Source: Kitasatospora sp. MAP12-44
GTDB taxonomy: Bacteria > Actinomycetota > Actinomycetes > Streptomycetales > Streptomycetaceae
DNA: 64,000 bases
Direction of reading: 5' to 3'
Assembly: GCF_029892095.1 (NCBI RefSeq)
Contig: NZ_JARZAE010000004.1
Location: 4,712,001 to 4,776,000, forward strand
Below, in pieces: positions 46,374 to 55,484 of this stretch. A model generated the notes under the pieces. It did no database searches. It was not told where the DNA came from and worked only from the letters and a program-made list of their open reading frames with translations. The number at the start of each line of letters is the position of its first letter. Positions within the stretch are counted from its first letter, which is position 1. The position numbers were made by a program, and so were the translations under genes.

Positions 46374-47258
46374 TCACTTCAGCGGACTGGGACTGCCGGA
46401 GTCCTGCATCTGGTAGACGTCGGCGGCGGCCGGCTCGGCCACCTCCACCGGCTTGCCGAAGGCGTTCAGCGTCACCGTTGAGGTGACCTTGACCTGGTCC
46501 TTGGCCTCCTTGGAGCCGGCCACCCCGGCGAAGGTGAAGACCTCGGTCACCTTGTTCAGCCGACCCTGCGCGTCCAGCCACACGTCGAACGGGACGTCCT
46601 TGACCGTGAAGGTGCTGGCGGCCATCCGCAGCCCGTACGCGCTCTCGCCGCCGGTGGCGTCCGCGGCCTTGGCCAGGTCCAGGGTGCCCCGGTAGTGCTT
46701 GACGGCCACGCCGTCCAGCGTCTCGGCGCCCACCAGCTGCGCCTGCTGCGCGCCGCGCAGCGCGCCGGCGGCGCTCGCCGGGTCGGTGGCGCCGTTGCTG
46801 ATCAGGTTGCCGTCGGCCAGCTGGCGGACGTCGAGGCGCACCCACTTGCCGGCGGGCACCTTGGCGCCGCTGTTCTGCAGGTAGACGATGCCCGGTTCGA
46901 GCACCTCGACGACCTTGCCGGTGGTCGCGGCGCCGGGTGGCACGGCGACCTCCAGCTTGCCCAGGCGCTTGCCGTAGTCGTACGCGCCGCTGCCGGTGAA
47001 GGACGCCTTCTTGTCGCCGGACTCGGTGGTCAGCTCGGTGGCGGCGGTCGCCGAACCGGTGCGGCCGGTGATGTCGGCGGCGTTGCGCACCGCAGTCAGC
47101 GGGTCGTCGGACAGCTTGTCGGCGGCGGCGCTCTGCGCCCCGGAGCCATCGGCGGAGCTGCCGGAACCGCCCGAGCAGGCGGCCAGTGAGGCGGCCAGCA
47201 GCGCGGTTGCGGCCGCTGAGCCGAGGAAACGTGCGCGGCGATGCTGCGACTGAATCAT
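46374..47258 (-). CDS. LppX/LprAFG-like lipoprotein
   Basis: 294 residues. Signal peptide with lipobox SLAAC (Cys28), then a Gly/Ser-rich stretch. The rest is a beta-rich domain of the mycobacterial LppX/LprG type (KASFTGSGAYDYGKRLGKLEVAVPPG, VEVLEPGIVYLQNSG, GKWVRLDV, HYRGTLDLAKA, VPFDVWLDAQGRLNKVTEVF). Mycobacterial relatives carry lipids across the cell envelope; a similar carrier role outside the membrane is inferred. Single gene with its own terminator. Confidence 0.85.
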   Translation of the reverse strand: MIQSQHRRARFLGSAAATALLAASLAACSGGSGSSADGSGAQSAAADKLSDDPLTAVRNAADITGRTGSATAATELTTESGDKKASFTGSGAYDYGKRLGKLEVAVPPGAATTGKVVEVLEPGIVYLQNSGAKVPAGKWVRLDVRQLADGNLISNGATDPASAAGALRGAQQAQLVGAETLDGVAVKHYRGTLDLAKAADATGGESAYGLRMAASTFTVKDVPFDVWLDAQGRLNKVTEVFTFAGVAGSKEAKDQVKVTSTVTLNAFGKPVEVAEPAAADVYQMQDSGSPSPLK

Positions 47259-47417
47259 GGTGATCTCAAACCCCCTCGGGCCGGCTGCCCGGCCAGCCGT
47301 CGCCCCCGCTGGGCGCAGCCGTCACTTCGAGAACGAGCGCTGGGCCCGGGGGTTACGAGCAGCCCGGCGCACGACGGGCTTCGCGCGCCGGGGGTCGCGC
47401 GCGTTACCGTGAGCCAC

Positions 47418-47606
47418 GTGACCTCGGAGCTGAAGTCCTTGCCCGATCCCCCTGCCGAACGACAGCCCGCGCATCAGGTGGAGGTCACCGAACGCGGGTC
47501 CTTCGCCAGCGCCGTGTGCGGGTGCGGCTGGTACGCGCCGGCCCGGCGCTCGCGTGACATGGCCCGGCGGGACGCGGCCGGGCACGTGGCGGACCCGGGC
47601 CGCTAG
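47418..47606 (+). CDS. Small conserved protein with CGCGW motif
   Basis: 62 residues from GTG 47418; GTG 47409 is an alternative. Hydrophilic, with AVCGCGWYAPARRSRDMARRDAAGHVAD at the C-terminus, a pattern I recognise in short streptomycete proteins of unknown function. Two cysteines (CGC) and a following histidine could bind metal. Convergent with the PAP2 gene across 14 bp. Confidence 0.65.
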   Translation: MTSELKSLPDPPAERQPAHQVEVTERGSFASAVCGCGWYAPARRSRDMARRDAAGHVADPGR

Positions 47607-47620
47607 CCGGCCGCTTCGGT

Positions 47621-48331
47621 TCAGGCGGCCAGATCGGAGTCGGGCGTTCGCTCCGCCGCCGGCTCGGCGGTCGCGCCGCGCCGACGCCGTCCGCTGGGCC
47701 GGTCGGAGCCACTGCGGTCGGCAATGATCAGCGGCGCCACCGCCGTACGGGTCAGCGCGTGGCAGAGCGGGACCAGCACCGCCATCGCGATCGGCGCGAG
47801 CAGCAGCACCACCGCCGTCGCCAGCGCGTAGCCGCCGATCACGTCGGTCGGGTAGTGCACGCCCATGAACAGCCGGCAGAAGCCCTGCAGCAGGGCCAGG
47901 CACCCGGCGGCCCAGCCGAGCCGGCGGTTGACCAGGAAGAGCGCCACCGCGAAGCCCATCGACATCGTCGCGTGGTCGCTGACGAAGGAGTGCGTACCGG
48001 CCTTGCCGGACACCAGGACGTCCAGGCCCGGGTGGTTCACGAAGGGGCGCGGCCGGTCCACGATCGAGGCGATCGGGAGGTTGGCGAGCTCGGCGAGGGC
48101 GACCGAGATCGGGGCCCAGAGGACGCCGGCCACCGCCACCGGGGCGTTCGGCCGGCGGCGGGCGATCAGCCAGCCGAGCACGCAGAGCGCCAGCAGGCCG
48201 AGCAGGATGCCGTACTCGCCGATCCAGGAGACCAGCGAGTCCAGCTGGGGCGGGGCCTCTCTGGCCCAGCCGTTGACGGTGTAGAGCAGGTCGAGGTCGG
48301 GGTTACCGGTGTCGGCCAACAGCGTCGACAC
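47621..48331 (-). CDS. PAP2-family membrane phosphatase
   Basis: 236 residues from GTG 48331, with AGGAGG seven bases upstream. Six helices. Catalytic motifs on the outer face: DRPRPF, SFVSDHATMSMGFA (the PSGH motif is SDH here) and CRLFMGVHYPTDVIGGY. Probably dephosphorylates undecaprenyl pyrophosphate or phosphatidic acid. The C-terminal tail is long, basic and disordered. Confidence 0.9.
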   Translation of the reverse strand: MSTLLADTGNPDLDLLYTVNGWAREAPPQLDSLVSWIGEYGILLGLLALCVLGWLIARRRPNAPVAVAGVLWAPISVALAELANLPIASIVDRPRPFVNHPGLDVLVSGKAGTHSFVSDHATMSMGFAVALFLVNRRLGWAAGCLALLQGFCRLFMGVHYPTDVIGGYALATAVVLLLAPIAMAVLVPLCHALTRTAVAPLIIADRSGSDRPSGRRRRGATAEPAAERTPDSDLAA

Positions 48332-48501
48332 GCCGTACCTCCTGGGATCTGCCGTCTGATCAGCTCGTTCGTCCGCCATGTGGTCCGCGGGGCAGACCGG
48401 AGGGGCTGCCGCAGGTCAGAACGTCACAGGCGAGGCACAGCGTTCCACGAGAACCGGCTGTTATGGAAACTTGACTGGGTGCGCACAAATCTGTCACGCC
48501 G

Positions 48502-49557
48502 TCAGGACTGGCTGCCGGGAACCGAGCCGCCGGTGATCGATCCGTTGCTGCCCCGCACCGGCAGTGCCGCGGCGCCGTCCTGGGTGACCCGGGTGGCTCC
48601 GATGTAGTCCGGCTGGTCGATCTTGTCGTAGCGGATCACCGCGCCGGTGTGCGGCGCGTTGATCATGTAGCCGCCGCCGACGTAGATGCCCACGTGGTGG
48701 ATGGTGCGCGGATCGTTGAGGTTGGTGGCGAAGAAGACCAGGTCGCCCGGGCGCAGTTGGTCGCGCGAGGGGTGCTGCCCGGCGTACCACTGGTCGTTGG
48801 CGACCCGGGGGAGGGTGATGCCCACCGAGGCGTATGCCGCCTGGGTCAGGCCCGAGCAGTCGAACTGGCCGCCCTGCGAGGCCAGTCCCTCGCCGCCCCA
48901 CAGGTAGGGGGTGCCCAACTTGGTCTGGGCGAAGTAGATCGCGCCGGAGGCCTGCGCCGAGACGGCGACCGCGCTGACGGGCGCGGCGAAGCTCTGGGTC
49001 AGTGAGGTGATCGAGCGGACGTAGCCCTGGGTCTCCTGGTACGCGGGCACGCCCTGGGCGCTGATCACCGCGTACGGACCGGCGTTGTAGGCGGCCAGCA
49101 GGTTGGCCTGCGGGTCGCCGGGGACGCCCGCGGTGTCCCGGGCGAGGGCGCAGTCGTAGGTCGCGGCGGAGGGGATCGCGTCGGCCGGGTCCCAGATGTC
49201 CTTCTTGCCGTCGCCGTTGCCGTCCACCCCGTACGTCGCCCAGGTGGCCGGCATGAACTGGGCGATCCCCAGCGCGCCGACAGGGCTGCGGGCTGACGGA
49301 TCGAAACCGCTCTCCTGATAGAGCTGTGCGGCGAGCATCGGAGGGGAGATCTGCGGGCACAGCGTGCCCCACTGCTGAATCAGGCCCTGGTAGGCAGCCG
49401 GAACAGTGCCGGGGGCGAGCGCGACTCCCGTGCCGCCGCTCTGGACGGCGCCGCTCGCGGCGTACGTGCCGACGCCGATCAGGCCGACGAGGGCGAATGC
49501 AACCGCCCCCGCAGCAGCCGCCGCCGTCAGGCCTTTCCGGAGTACCATCAGCACCAT
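48502..49557 (-). CDS. Lytic transglycosylase / NlpC-P60 endopeptidase (CwlT-like)
   Basis: 351 residues from ATG 49557 (ATG 49548 is an alternative). N-terminal membrane anchor (about 9-34). A soluble lytic transglycosylase domain (about 55-195) with catalytic Glu82 in QESGFDP and GALGIAQFMPATW; then an NlpC/P60 domain (about 205-325) with Cys234 (FDCSGL), His288 (HHVGIYVG) and His303. This pairing is that of CwlT-type hydrolases that open the wall for Gram-positive conjugation systems. It diverges from the T4SS-like cluster beginning at 49884, so it is the probable VirB1-equivalent. Confidence 0.92.
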   Translation of the reverse strand: MVLMVLRKGLTAAAAAGAVAFALVGLIGVGTYAASGAVQSGGTGVALAPGTVPAAYQGLIQQWGTLCPQISPPMLAAQLYQESGFDPSARSPVGALGIAQFMPATWATYGVDGNGDGKKDIWDPADAIPSAATYDCALARDTAGVPGDPQANLLAAYNAGPYAVISAQGVPAYQETQGYVRSITSLTQSFAAPVSAVAVSAQASGAIYFAQTKLGTPYLWGGEGLASQGGQFDCSGLTQAAYASVGITLPRVANDQWYAGQHPSRDQLRPGDLVFFATNLNDPRTIHHVGIYVGGGYMINAPHTGAVIRYDKIDQPDYIGATRVTQDGAAALPVRGSNGSITGGSVPGSQS

Positions 49558-49883
49558 CCCGATGCAGTGTCAGAGACCCTGTGCCCCAAGGGCACGGCCC
49601 CCGGCACGCCGGGGTACGCATATGCCCCCCGCATGCGCCGGATCGATCGGCCGACACCCCCACCAGTCTGCTGGAAGGCGTTGCCCAGCGCAATCATCGG
49701 AGATACAAAGAGTCAGAGCTATCCTTCGTACGGTGGACATCCTGGTGTACGGGGCCGATGCTTCACGACCAATCCACGAGAAGTAGCCAAGTCGACATCA
49801 GATCTGGCCAAGAATGGGTCCCAGCCCTTCGCGTGACCCCGGTGGGGGGCCTTGAATTTGCCTGATCGGGCGGTGAGACAGGA
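49558..49883. other. Divergent intergenic region of the T4SS-like locus
   Basis: 326 bases between the hydrolase gene and the small membrane protein gene. Holds a GC hairpin (CCCCGGCA/TGCCGGGG-like near 49597-49614) and AT-rich patches (GATACAAAGAGTCAGAGCTA near 49701), likely promoters for both directions. No gene supported. Confidence 0.45.
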
Positions 49884-50258
49884 ATGCACTTGAGCAACGT
49901 AGCGAGCAGTGTGAGCAGCATGCTGAGCGGCCATGCCAACGGCTACCTGGCCGATACCCCGCCCGCCAAGGGCAATATCAACACCATTATCGGTGGGATC
50001 GCGCCGGATTGGGGGCCTTTCTCCACCCTCGGGTCGGAGGCCCGGGTCATGGTCGAGGTCATCATGGCGGTCGCCATCCTGGCCTGTCTGGCCATCGCGG
50101 TCTGGGGGGCCGCCAAGCAGCGGATCGGCGCCACCGCGATGCGTGACACCTTCAGCGCCGAACAGGGCAAGGGGCTGATCGTCGCCGGGCTGACCGGCGT
50201 GTTCATCATCGGATCACTGGGCACCCTGTTCACCATTGTTTACGGCATGGCCATCTGA
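49884..50258 (+). CDS. Small two-helix membrane protein (VirB2-like position)
   Basis: 124 residues; ATG 49884 after AGGA. Hydrophilic N-terminus, then two membrane helices (about 57-77 and 97-119) separated by a short basic loop with AAKQRIGATAMRDTFSAEQGKG, the topology of VirB2/pilin-like subunits. First gene of a five-gene run I match to the S. coelicolor cmd locus. There are no pilin-type signal residues that would prove the assignment. Confidence 0.75.
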   Translation: MHLSNVASSVSSMLSGHANGYLADTPPAKGNINTIIGGIAPDWGPFSTLGSEARVMVEVIMAVAILACLAIAVWGAAKQRIGATAMRDTFSAEQGKGLIVAGLTGVFIIGSLGTLFTIVYGMAI

Positions 50259-50403
50259 CGATCGGACAGTCAACCCGGCAGCTGCCGGGTCGGCCGCCAC
50301 CGGGGCGTCCCGGACCCCCCACCCCGGAACCCGTCTCCGGACACCTCACGCCGGAACGCAATCCCGGAGCCCTCCAGCGGCTCCCTGTCCCAGGAGGGCC
50401 GCC

Positions 50404-51237
50404 GTGCCGTTGCCCGACGACCAGCCGCACACCCGTACGCGGCTGCCGGTCGGCGAACAGTCCTCCCCTCAGCCGCCCAGCCGTCAGACCAGGCCGCTGC
50501 GCACCCTGCTGACGGTCCTGGTGGTGGTCGCCCTGCTGGTGCTGGCCATCTCCATCGCCAACCGGGGCAAGACTGTCCCGGGCGCCGGTACGGGCACCTC
50601 GGGCGACAGCTCCGCGCAGGGCGGCTCCGGCGGTCGGCCCGGCGCAGCGCCGCCCACTGCGCCCAGCGGCGACCAACCCGTCACCGCCACCAGCAACGGG
50701 ATCGGTGTCGGCTACCCGCACACCGAGCAGGGCGCCCAGTCCGCCGCCGCCAACTACGCCGTCGCGCTGGGCGGAGCGGACATGTTCCGCGCCGACGGCC
50801 GACACGCGATACTGGCCGCCATCGCCGACCCGTCCGCCGTCGCCACCCTGCAGAGCCGCCTCGACCAAGCCCTCACCCCCGACGCCCTGGCCGGCTACGG
50901 CCTCGACCCGCAGGGCCGGGCCCCCAGCGGGCTGACCTTCGTCAGCCGGGCCACCCCGGTGGGCACCAAGACGTCCGGCTACACCGCGGACTCCACCCAG
51001 GCGATGGTCTGGTGCGTGGGCCTGGGCGGCCTGGCCGGGACGTCCTCCACCAAGCCGGTCACCGCGAACTGGTACACCGTCACGCTCACCCTGCACTGGA
51101 CGGGCAACGACTGGAAGCTCACCGACTTCAACCGCCAGTCCGGCCCCGCCCCGGTCCCTGCCGACCAGCAGGCGGCCAACGCCGAGGAGATCACCGGCGC
51201 CGTCCAGCAATTCGGAGGCTTCCGCTATGCCCGCTGA
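50404..51237 (+). CDS. Single-pass membrane protein (VirB8/TcpC-like)
   Basis: 277 residues from GTG 50404, six bases after AGGAGG. Short cytoplasmic N-terminus, one helix (about 38-56, LLTVLVVVALLVLAISIA), a Gly/Ser/Pro linker, then an extracytoplasmic alpha/beta domain ending WYTVTLTLHWTGNDWKLTDFNRQSG, which looks like the NTF2-type fold of VirB8/TcpC proteins. The 3' end overlaps the next gene by 11 bases. Confidence 0.75.
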   Translation: MPLPDDQPHTRTRLPVGEQSSPQPPSRQTRPLRTLLTVLVVVALLVLAISIANRGKTVPGAGTGTSGDSSAQGGSGGRPGAAPPTAPSGDQPVTATSNGIGVGYPHTEQGAQSAAANYAVALGGADMFRADGRHAILAAIADPSAVATLQSRLDQALTPDALAGYGLDPQGRAPSGLTFVSRATPVGTKTSGYTADSTQAMVWCVGLGGLAGTSSTKPVTANWYTVTLTLHWTGNDWKLTDFNRQSGPAPVPADQQAANAEEITGAVQQFGGFRYAR

Positions 51238-52510
51238 CGGCGAGGGGCGCAACGCCCGCCCGTTCCTGCGCTCCGCCGGCACGCTGGCGTGGGCGATGTC
51301 GATGGTGCAACTGGCCGCCCTCCTGACCGCCCAAGCCGCCTTCGCCACCGGTCCGAGCCCGGCACCGAGCGCAAGCCCCTCCGGGTCCTCCAATACCTGT
51401 GACTTCCCGCTCCCCGGCGCGGGAACTGTCTGCGGATCACCTACTGGCGGCACCATCCTCCCCGGCTCCACCAACTCCGTCACCGATCCCTTGGGCTCGC
51501 TCGCCAAGGGCTGCGCGCAGGCCGCCGCGTGGCTGGTGCGCAAGCTGTCCAGCGCCATCGACGGCACCACCCAGGTGGACTTCACCAACTCCGCCTTCCT
51601 GCAGCAGTACGCCGTCGTCTTCGCCGGCTCCACCGTGGTCACCCTGGTCCTCTGGCTGCTCGCCGTCACCAAGCGCGCCGTGCGCGGCGCGCCGCTGACC
51701 CAGGCGATCTCCGAGGCGATCGGCTTCCTGTGGCTGACCGTGGTGGCCTCCGCCTTCACGCCGCTGATCCTCTACACCGTGGTCAGCGCCACCGACGGTC
51801 TGACCACCGCGATCGCGGCGGGTACCAAGTCCGATACGGGCACCTACCTGGGTGGTTTCGCCGACACCCTGCAGAACGGCTCGCTCGGTGGCGGTCCGCT
51901 GATCCTGATCATCGTCTCGCTGGTGGCGGTGCTGGCCGCCGCCGTGCTCTGGATCGAGCTGCTGATCCGCGCCGCGATGCTCTACGTCGGCGCGCTGCTC
52001 GGTACGGCGGTCTACGCCGGCCTGGTGGACAAGCAGCTGTGGAAGCACGTGCGCCGCTGGGCCGGCCTGATGGCCGCGGTCGACCTCGCCAAACCGGTGA
52101 TCGTGATCATCCTTGGGCTGGCCGGCGCGGTGGCCTCCGGGGCCGGCGCCTCGGACGACTTCTCCAAGGTGCTCTCCGGCCTTGCCATCCTCTTCCTCTC
52201 GATCTTCGCCAGCGGCGCGATCTACCGCTTCGTCCCCGGTTTCGGCGACGAGATGCTGCACATGCGCCAGGCCCGGGCCAGCGCGGTCTCCGCGGGCTCG
52301 GCGATGATCAACGGCCCGGCGAACCTGGTCAAGCAGGGCATCTCCGCGCACGGTTCGCGCGGTGGCCCGGACGGCGCCAGCGGCGGTGGCGGGGGCGGCG
52401 CGGGTGGCGGCTCGGCCGCCGCCGGCATCGCGGCCCACGCCTCCCGTACCCCGGCTCCGCCCGCGAGCCCGGCCGCGCCCGCGGCACAGAACCCAGCGAA
52501 GGGAGGGTGA
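51227..52510 (+). CDS. Polytopic membrane protein (VirB6/TrbL-like)
   Basis: 427 residues. Signal-like first helix (about 17-40), a periplasmic-type loop with two cysteines (TCDFPLPGAGTVCG) and then five to six helices between about 120 and 345. WKHVRRWAGLMAAVDLAKPVIVIILGLAG is typical of the VirB6/TrbL-like membrane proteins of actinobacterial secretion clusters. The C-terminal 80 residues are Gly/Ala-rich and disordered. Overlaps the upstream gene by 11 bases; six bases before the next. Confidence 0.8.
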   Translation: MPADGEGRNARPFLRSAGTLAWAMSMVQLAALLTAQAAFATGPSPAPSASPSGSSNTCDFPLPGAGTVCGSPTGGTILPGSTNSVTDPLGSLAKGCAQAAAWLVRKLSSAIDGTTQVDFTNSAFLQQYAVVFAGSTVVTLVLWLLAVTKRAVRGAPLTQAISEAIGFLWLTVVASAFTPLILYTVVSATDGLTTAIAAGTKSDTGTYLGGFADTLQNGSLGGGPLILIIVSLVAVLAAAVLWIELLIRAAMLYVGALLGTAVYAGLVDKQLWKHVRRWAGLMAAVDLAKPVIVIILGLAGAVASGAGASDDFSKVLSGLAILFLSIFASGAIYRFVPGFGDEMLHMRQARASAVSAGSAMINGPANLVKQGISAHGSRGGPDGASGGGGGGAGGGSAAAGIAAHASRTPAPPASPAAPAAQNPAKGG

Positions 52511-52516
52511 CGCACC

Positions 52517-54091
52517 ATGAGCAGCGAACCGCTGGGACAGTACGGGGGGCAGTACGCCCAGAGTTACGTCCATCAGCGCCGCACCTATCTGATCGGCAAG
52601 GCCCGCCCCAACGCGCCGATCGGGCGCAACCGGGAGTCCGGGGAGATCGTGCTGATCATCTTCGGCGCCTTCCTGGGGATGCTCTGGGGCCTGCTGATCC
52701 CGATCCTGTCGCTGCGGATCGTGGGCCTGGTCGGCCTGCCGCTGCTGGCGATCGCGGCCGTCTACATCCCCTACCGCCGCCGGACCTTCTACAAGTGGGT
52801 GGAGATCAACCGCACCTACCGGCGGACGGTGCGCAGCGGTCGTGCGGTCTGGCAGTCCGCCGCGATGGACTCCGGCACCCGCTTCGACGGTCAGGAGATC
52901 GAGGTCGGCCCGCCGCCCGGCGTCGGCCGGCTGCGCTGGCTGAGCGCGCCCTTCGGCCCGGACGAGGTCGCCGTGCTGATGCACCTGGAGCGCCGCACCG
53001 TCACCGCCGCGATCGAGATCGAGGGCCCGGGCGTGGGTCTGCGCGATTCGGAGGACCAGGAGGCGCTGGTCGACCGGTTCGGCACGCTGCTCAAGCATGT
53101 CGCCAACGGTGACGGCTTCGTGACCCGGCTGCAGATCCTGGCCCGTACGCTGCCCGCCGACCCGGACGCGCACGCCAAGGATGTCGAGCGGCGCGGCGAC
53201 CACGACGCCCCGCGCTGGCTGCAGGACTCCTACGACCAGTTGCAGTCGATGGTCTCCACCTCCTCCGAGCAGCACCGCGCCTACCTGGTCGCCTGCATGC
53301 AGTACAACCGCGAGCTGGCCGCCGAGGCGCACGCGATGGGTCGTACCGCCACTGGCCAGCGGGCTCGTGACGACGACGGTCTGGCCGCCGTGATGGCCCG
53401 CGAACTGACCGACATCTGCGCCCGGTTGGCCGAGGCGGACATCCGGGTCCGGCAGCCGCTCGGGCAGGCCAGGCTCTCCTCGCTGCTGCACTCGATGTAC
53501 GACCCGGACCACCCGATCGACCACCTCCAGGCGATGTCCCGGCGCAACGCGTGGCCGGCCGAGCTGGACGCCACCCACCCGCAGTACCTGCAGGCCAAGA
53601 CCCGCGAGTCGCAGACCCGCGAGCCCTGGTGCCACGCCACCGCCTGGGTCAAGGAGTGGCCGCTCACCCCGGTGGGCGTCAACTTCCTTGCCCCGCTGCT
53701 GGTGCACACCCCGGACGTGATCCGCACGGTGGCCGTGACGATGGACCTGGAGCCCACCGACGTCGCCATCGAGCGGATGCTCACCGAGAAGACCAATGAC
53801 GAGGCGGAGGCCAGCCGCGCCGCCAAGATGAACCGCACGGTCGACCCGCGCGACCTGGCCCACACCGGCCGGGTCGACCAGCGCGGTGACGACCTCGCCT
53901 CCGGCGCCGCCGGGGTGAACCTGGTCGGCTACATCACGGTCTCCTCGCGCAATCCCGAGGCGCTGGCCCGCGACAAGCGGACCATCCGCGCCTCGGCGGG
54001 CAAGAGTTACCTCAAGCTGGAGTGGTGCGACCGCGAGCACCACCGGGCGTTCGTCAACACCCTCCCGTTCGCCACCGGCATCCGCCGCTGA
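52517..54091 (+). CDS. SCO6880-family protein (PrgI/VirB3 plus VirB4 N-terminal region)
   Basis: 524 residues; GGGAGGGTG precedes the start. Two close membrane helices (about 44-82) follow a short N-terminus, as in PrgI/VirB3. The remaining 440 residues are soluble and end with VTVSSRNPEAL..., KSYLKLEWCDREHHRAFVNTLPFATGIRR-type sequence (described here in parts), resembling the substrate-side N-terminal region of VirB4 ATPases just before their nucleotide domain. No Walker motif. The ATPase domain is encoded by the next gene, so VirB4 seems split. Confidence 0.82.
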   Translation: MSSEPLGQYGGQYAQSYVHQRRTYLIGKARPNAPIGRNRESGEIVLIIFGAFLGMLWGLLIPILSLRIVGLVGLPLLAIAAVYIPYRRRTFYKWVEINRTYRRTVRSGRAVWQSAAMDSGTRFDGQEIEVGPPPGVGRLRWLSAPFGPDEVAVLMHLERRTVTAAIEIEGPGVGLRDSEDQEALVDRFGTLLKHVANGDGFVTRLQILARTLPADPDAHAKDVERRGDHDAPRWLQDSYDQLQSMVSTSSEQHRAYLVACMQYNRELAAEAHAMGRTATGQRARDDDGLAAVMARELTDICARLAEADIRVRQPLGQARLSSLLHSMYDPDHPIDHLQAMSRRNAWPAELDATHPQYLQAKTRESQTREPWCHATAWVKEWPLTPVGVNFLAPLLVHTPDVIRTVAVTMDLEPTDVAIERMLTEKTNDEAEASRAAKMNRTVDPRDLAHTGRVDQRGDDLASGAAGVNLVGYITVSSRNPEALARDKRTIRASAGKSYLKLEWCDREHHRAFVNTLPFATGIRR

Positions 54092-54105
54092 CCTCAGGGG
54101 TCCCG

Positions 54106-55461
54106 ATGCCCTCTCCGCTCAACTCCCTCACCGACTCCTTCACCAGCCTGATGTTCGGCAAGGTGGAGACCTCCCGGCTGCCGGTGCGCACCTCGACCGG
54201 GCAGGCCCAGGCGGTCTACCTGCCCACCGCCGCACCGGGGTTGGGCGACTCCGGGGTGATCATCGGCCGCGAGGTCTACAGCGGCAAGGGGTATGTCTAC
54301 GACCCTTTCCAGCTGTACGGGCAGCAGCTGCCGGCCCCGCACTGGCTGGTCCTCGGCGAGTCCGGCAACGGCAAGTCGGCGCTCGAAAAGACCTATGTGC
54401 TCCGCCAGTTGAGGTTCCGCGACCGCCAGGTGGTGGTGCTCGACGCGCAGGGCGAGGACGGCGTGGGCGAGTGGAACCTGATCGCCAACGCACTGGGCAT
54501 AAAGTCCATCCGGCTGGACCCGATGGCCGCCCGGGACGGCGGCGTCAAGCTCAACCCGCTGGACCCGGCGATCACCACCACCGGGCAGCTCTCGCTGCTG
54601 CGCACCATCATCGAGGTCGCGATGGGGCGCGGCCTGGAGGAGCGGGCCGGGTTCGCGCTGAAGGCCGCGCACGCCCACGTCCGGGCCACGGTGACGGACC
54701 GTCAGCCGATTCTCGGTGACATCATCGACACCCTGCGCAAGCCCGACCTGTCCTCGGTGGAGTCGCTGGGGGTGGCCCCCGCAGACGTCCAGTCCTGGGG
54801 CCTGGACGTGGCGTTGGTGCTCGACCGGCTGGTCGACGGCGACCTGCGGGGGATGTTCGACGGGCCGACCAGCATCGGCATCGACCTGGACGCCCCGCTG
54901 ATCGTCTTCGACCTCTCGCACATCGACCGCAACTCGATCGCGATGCCGATCCTGATGGCGATCGTCGGCGTCTGGCTGGAGCACACCTGGATCCGCCCCG
55001 ACCGCCGCAAGCGGATCTTCCTGGTGGAGGAGGCCTGGCACATCATCAACAGCCCCTTCGTCGCCCAACTCTTCCAGCGGCTGCTGAAGTTCGGCCGTCG
55101 GCTCGGGCTCTCCTTCGTCGCGGTGGTCCACCACCTCTCGGACGTGGTGGACGGCGCGGCGGCCCGGGAGGCCTCGGCGATCCTCAAGATGGCCTCCACC
55201 CGCACGATCTACATGCAGAAGGCCGACGAGGCCCGGGCCACCGGCCGGGTGCTCGGCCTGCCGCGCTGGGCGGTGGAGATCATCCCGACCCTGTCGCCCG
55301 GCATCGCGGTCTGGGACGTCAACGGCAACGTCCAGGTGGTCAAGCACATCATCACCGAGGCGGAGCGCCCGCTGGTCTACACCGACCGCGCGATGACCGA
55401 GGACGCGGTGGCCGAACGCGTCCGCGCCGAGCGGCAGTTGGAGGCGGAGCCCGGGGTCTGA
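54106..55461 (+). CDS. VirB4/TraC-type ATPase
   Basis: 451 residues from ATG 54106, 14 bases after the previous stop. Walker A GESGNGKSA (84-92, Lys90), Walker B region APLIVFDLSHI, the family motif RIFLVEEAWHIINSPFVAQLFQRLLKFGRRLGLSFVAVVHHLSD and an arginine-rich end. It hydrolyses ATP at the cytoplasmic face to drive a type IV secretion-like apparatus. I match it to the ATP/GTP-binding product of the S. coelicolor cmd locus, whose deletion alters aerial growth, chromosome partition in spores and actinorhodin; this match is from memory. Confidence 0.87.
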   Translation: MPSPLNSLTDSFTSLMFGKVETSRLPVRTSTGQAQAVYLPTAAPGLGDSGVIIGREVYSGKGYVYDPFQLYGQQLPAPHWLVLGESGNGKSALEKTYVLRQLRFRDRQVVVLDAQGEDGVGEWNLIANALGIKSIRLDPMAARDGGVKLNPLDPAITTTGQLSLLRTIIEVAMGRGLEERAGFALKAAHAHVRATVTDRQPILGDIIDTLRKPDLSSVESLGVAPADVQSWGLDVALVLDRLVDGDLRGMFDGPTSIGIDLDAPLIVFDLSHIDRNSIAMPILMAIVGVWLEHTWIRPDRRKRIFLVEEAWHIINSPFVAQLFQRLLKFGRRLGLSFVAVVHHLSDVVDGAAAREASAILKMASTRTIYMQKADEARATGRVLGLPRWAVEIIPTLSPGIAVWDVNGNVQVVKHIITEAERPLVYTDRAMTEDAVAERVRAERQLEAEPGV

Positions 55462-55484
55462 CCGGCCTGGGGCGACCGGGGTGA

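Noticed and set aside
51437..54043. 868-codon minus-strand frame opposite the T4SS-like genes
   Set aside because: Covers two overlapping, clearly coding plus-strand genes and has typical shadow composition.
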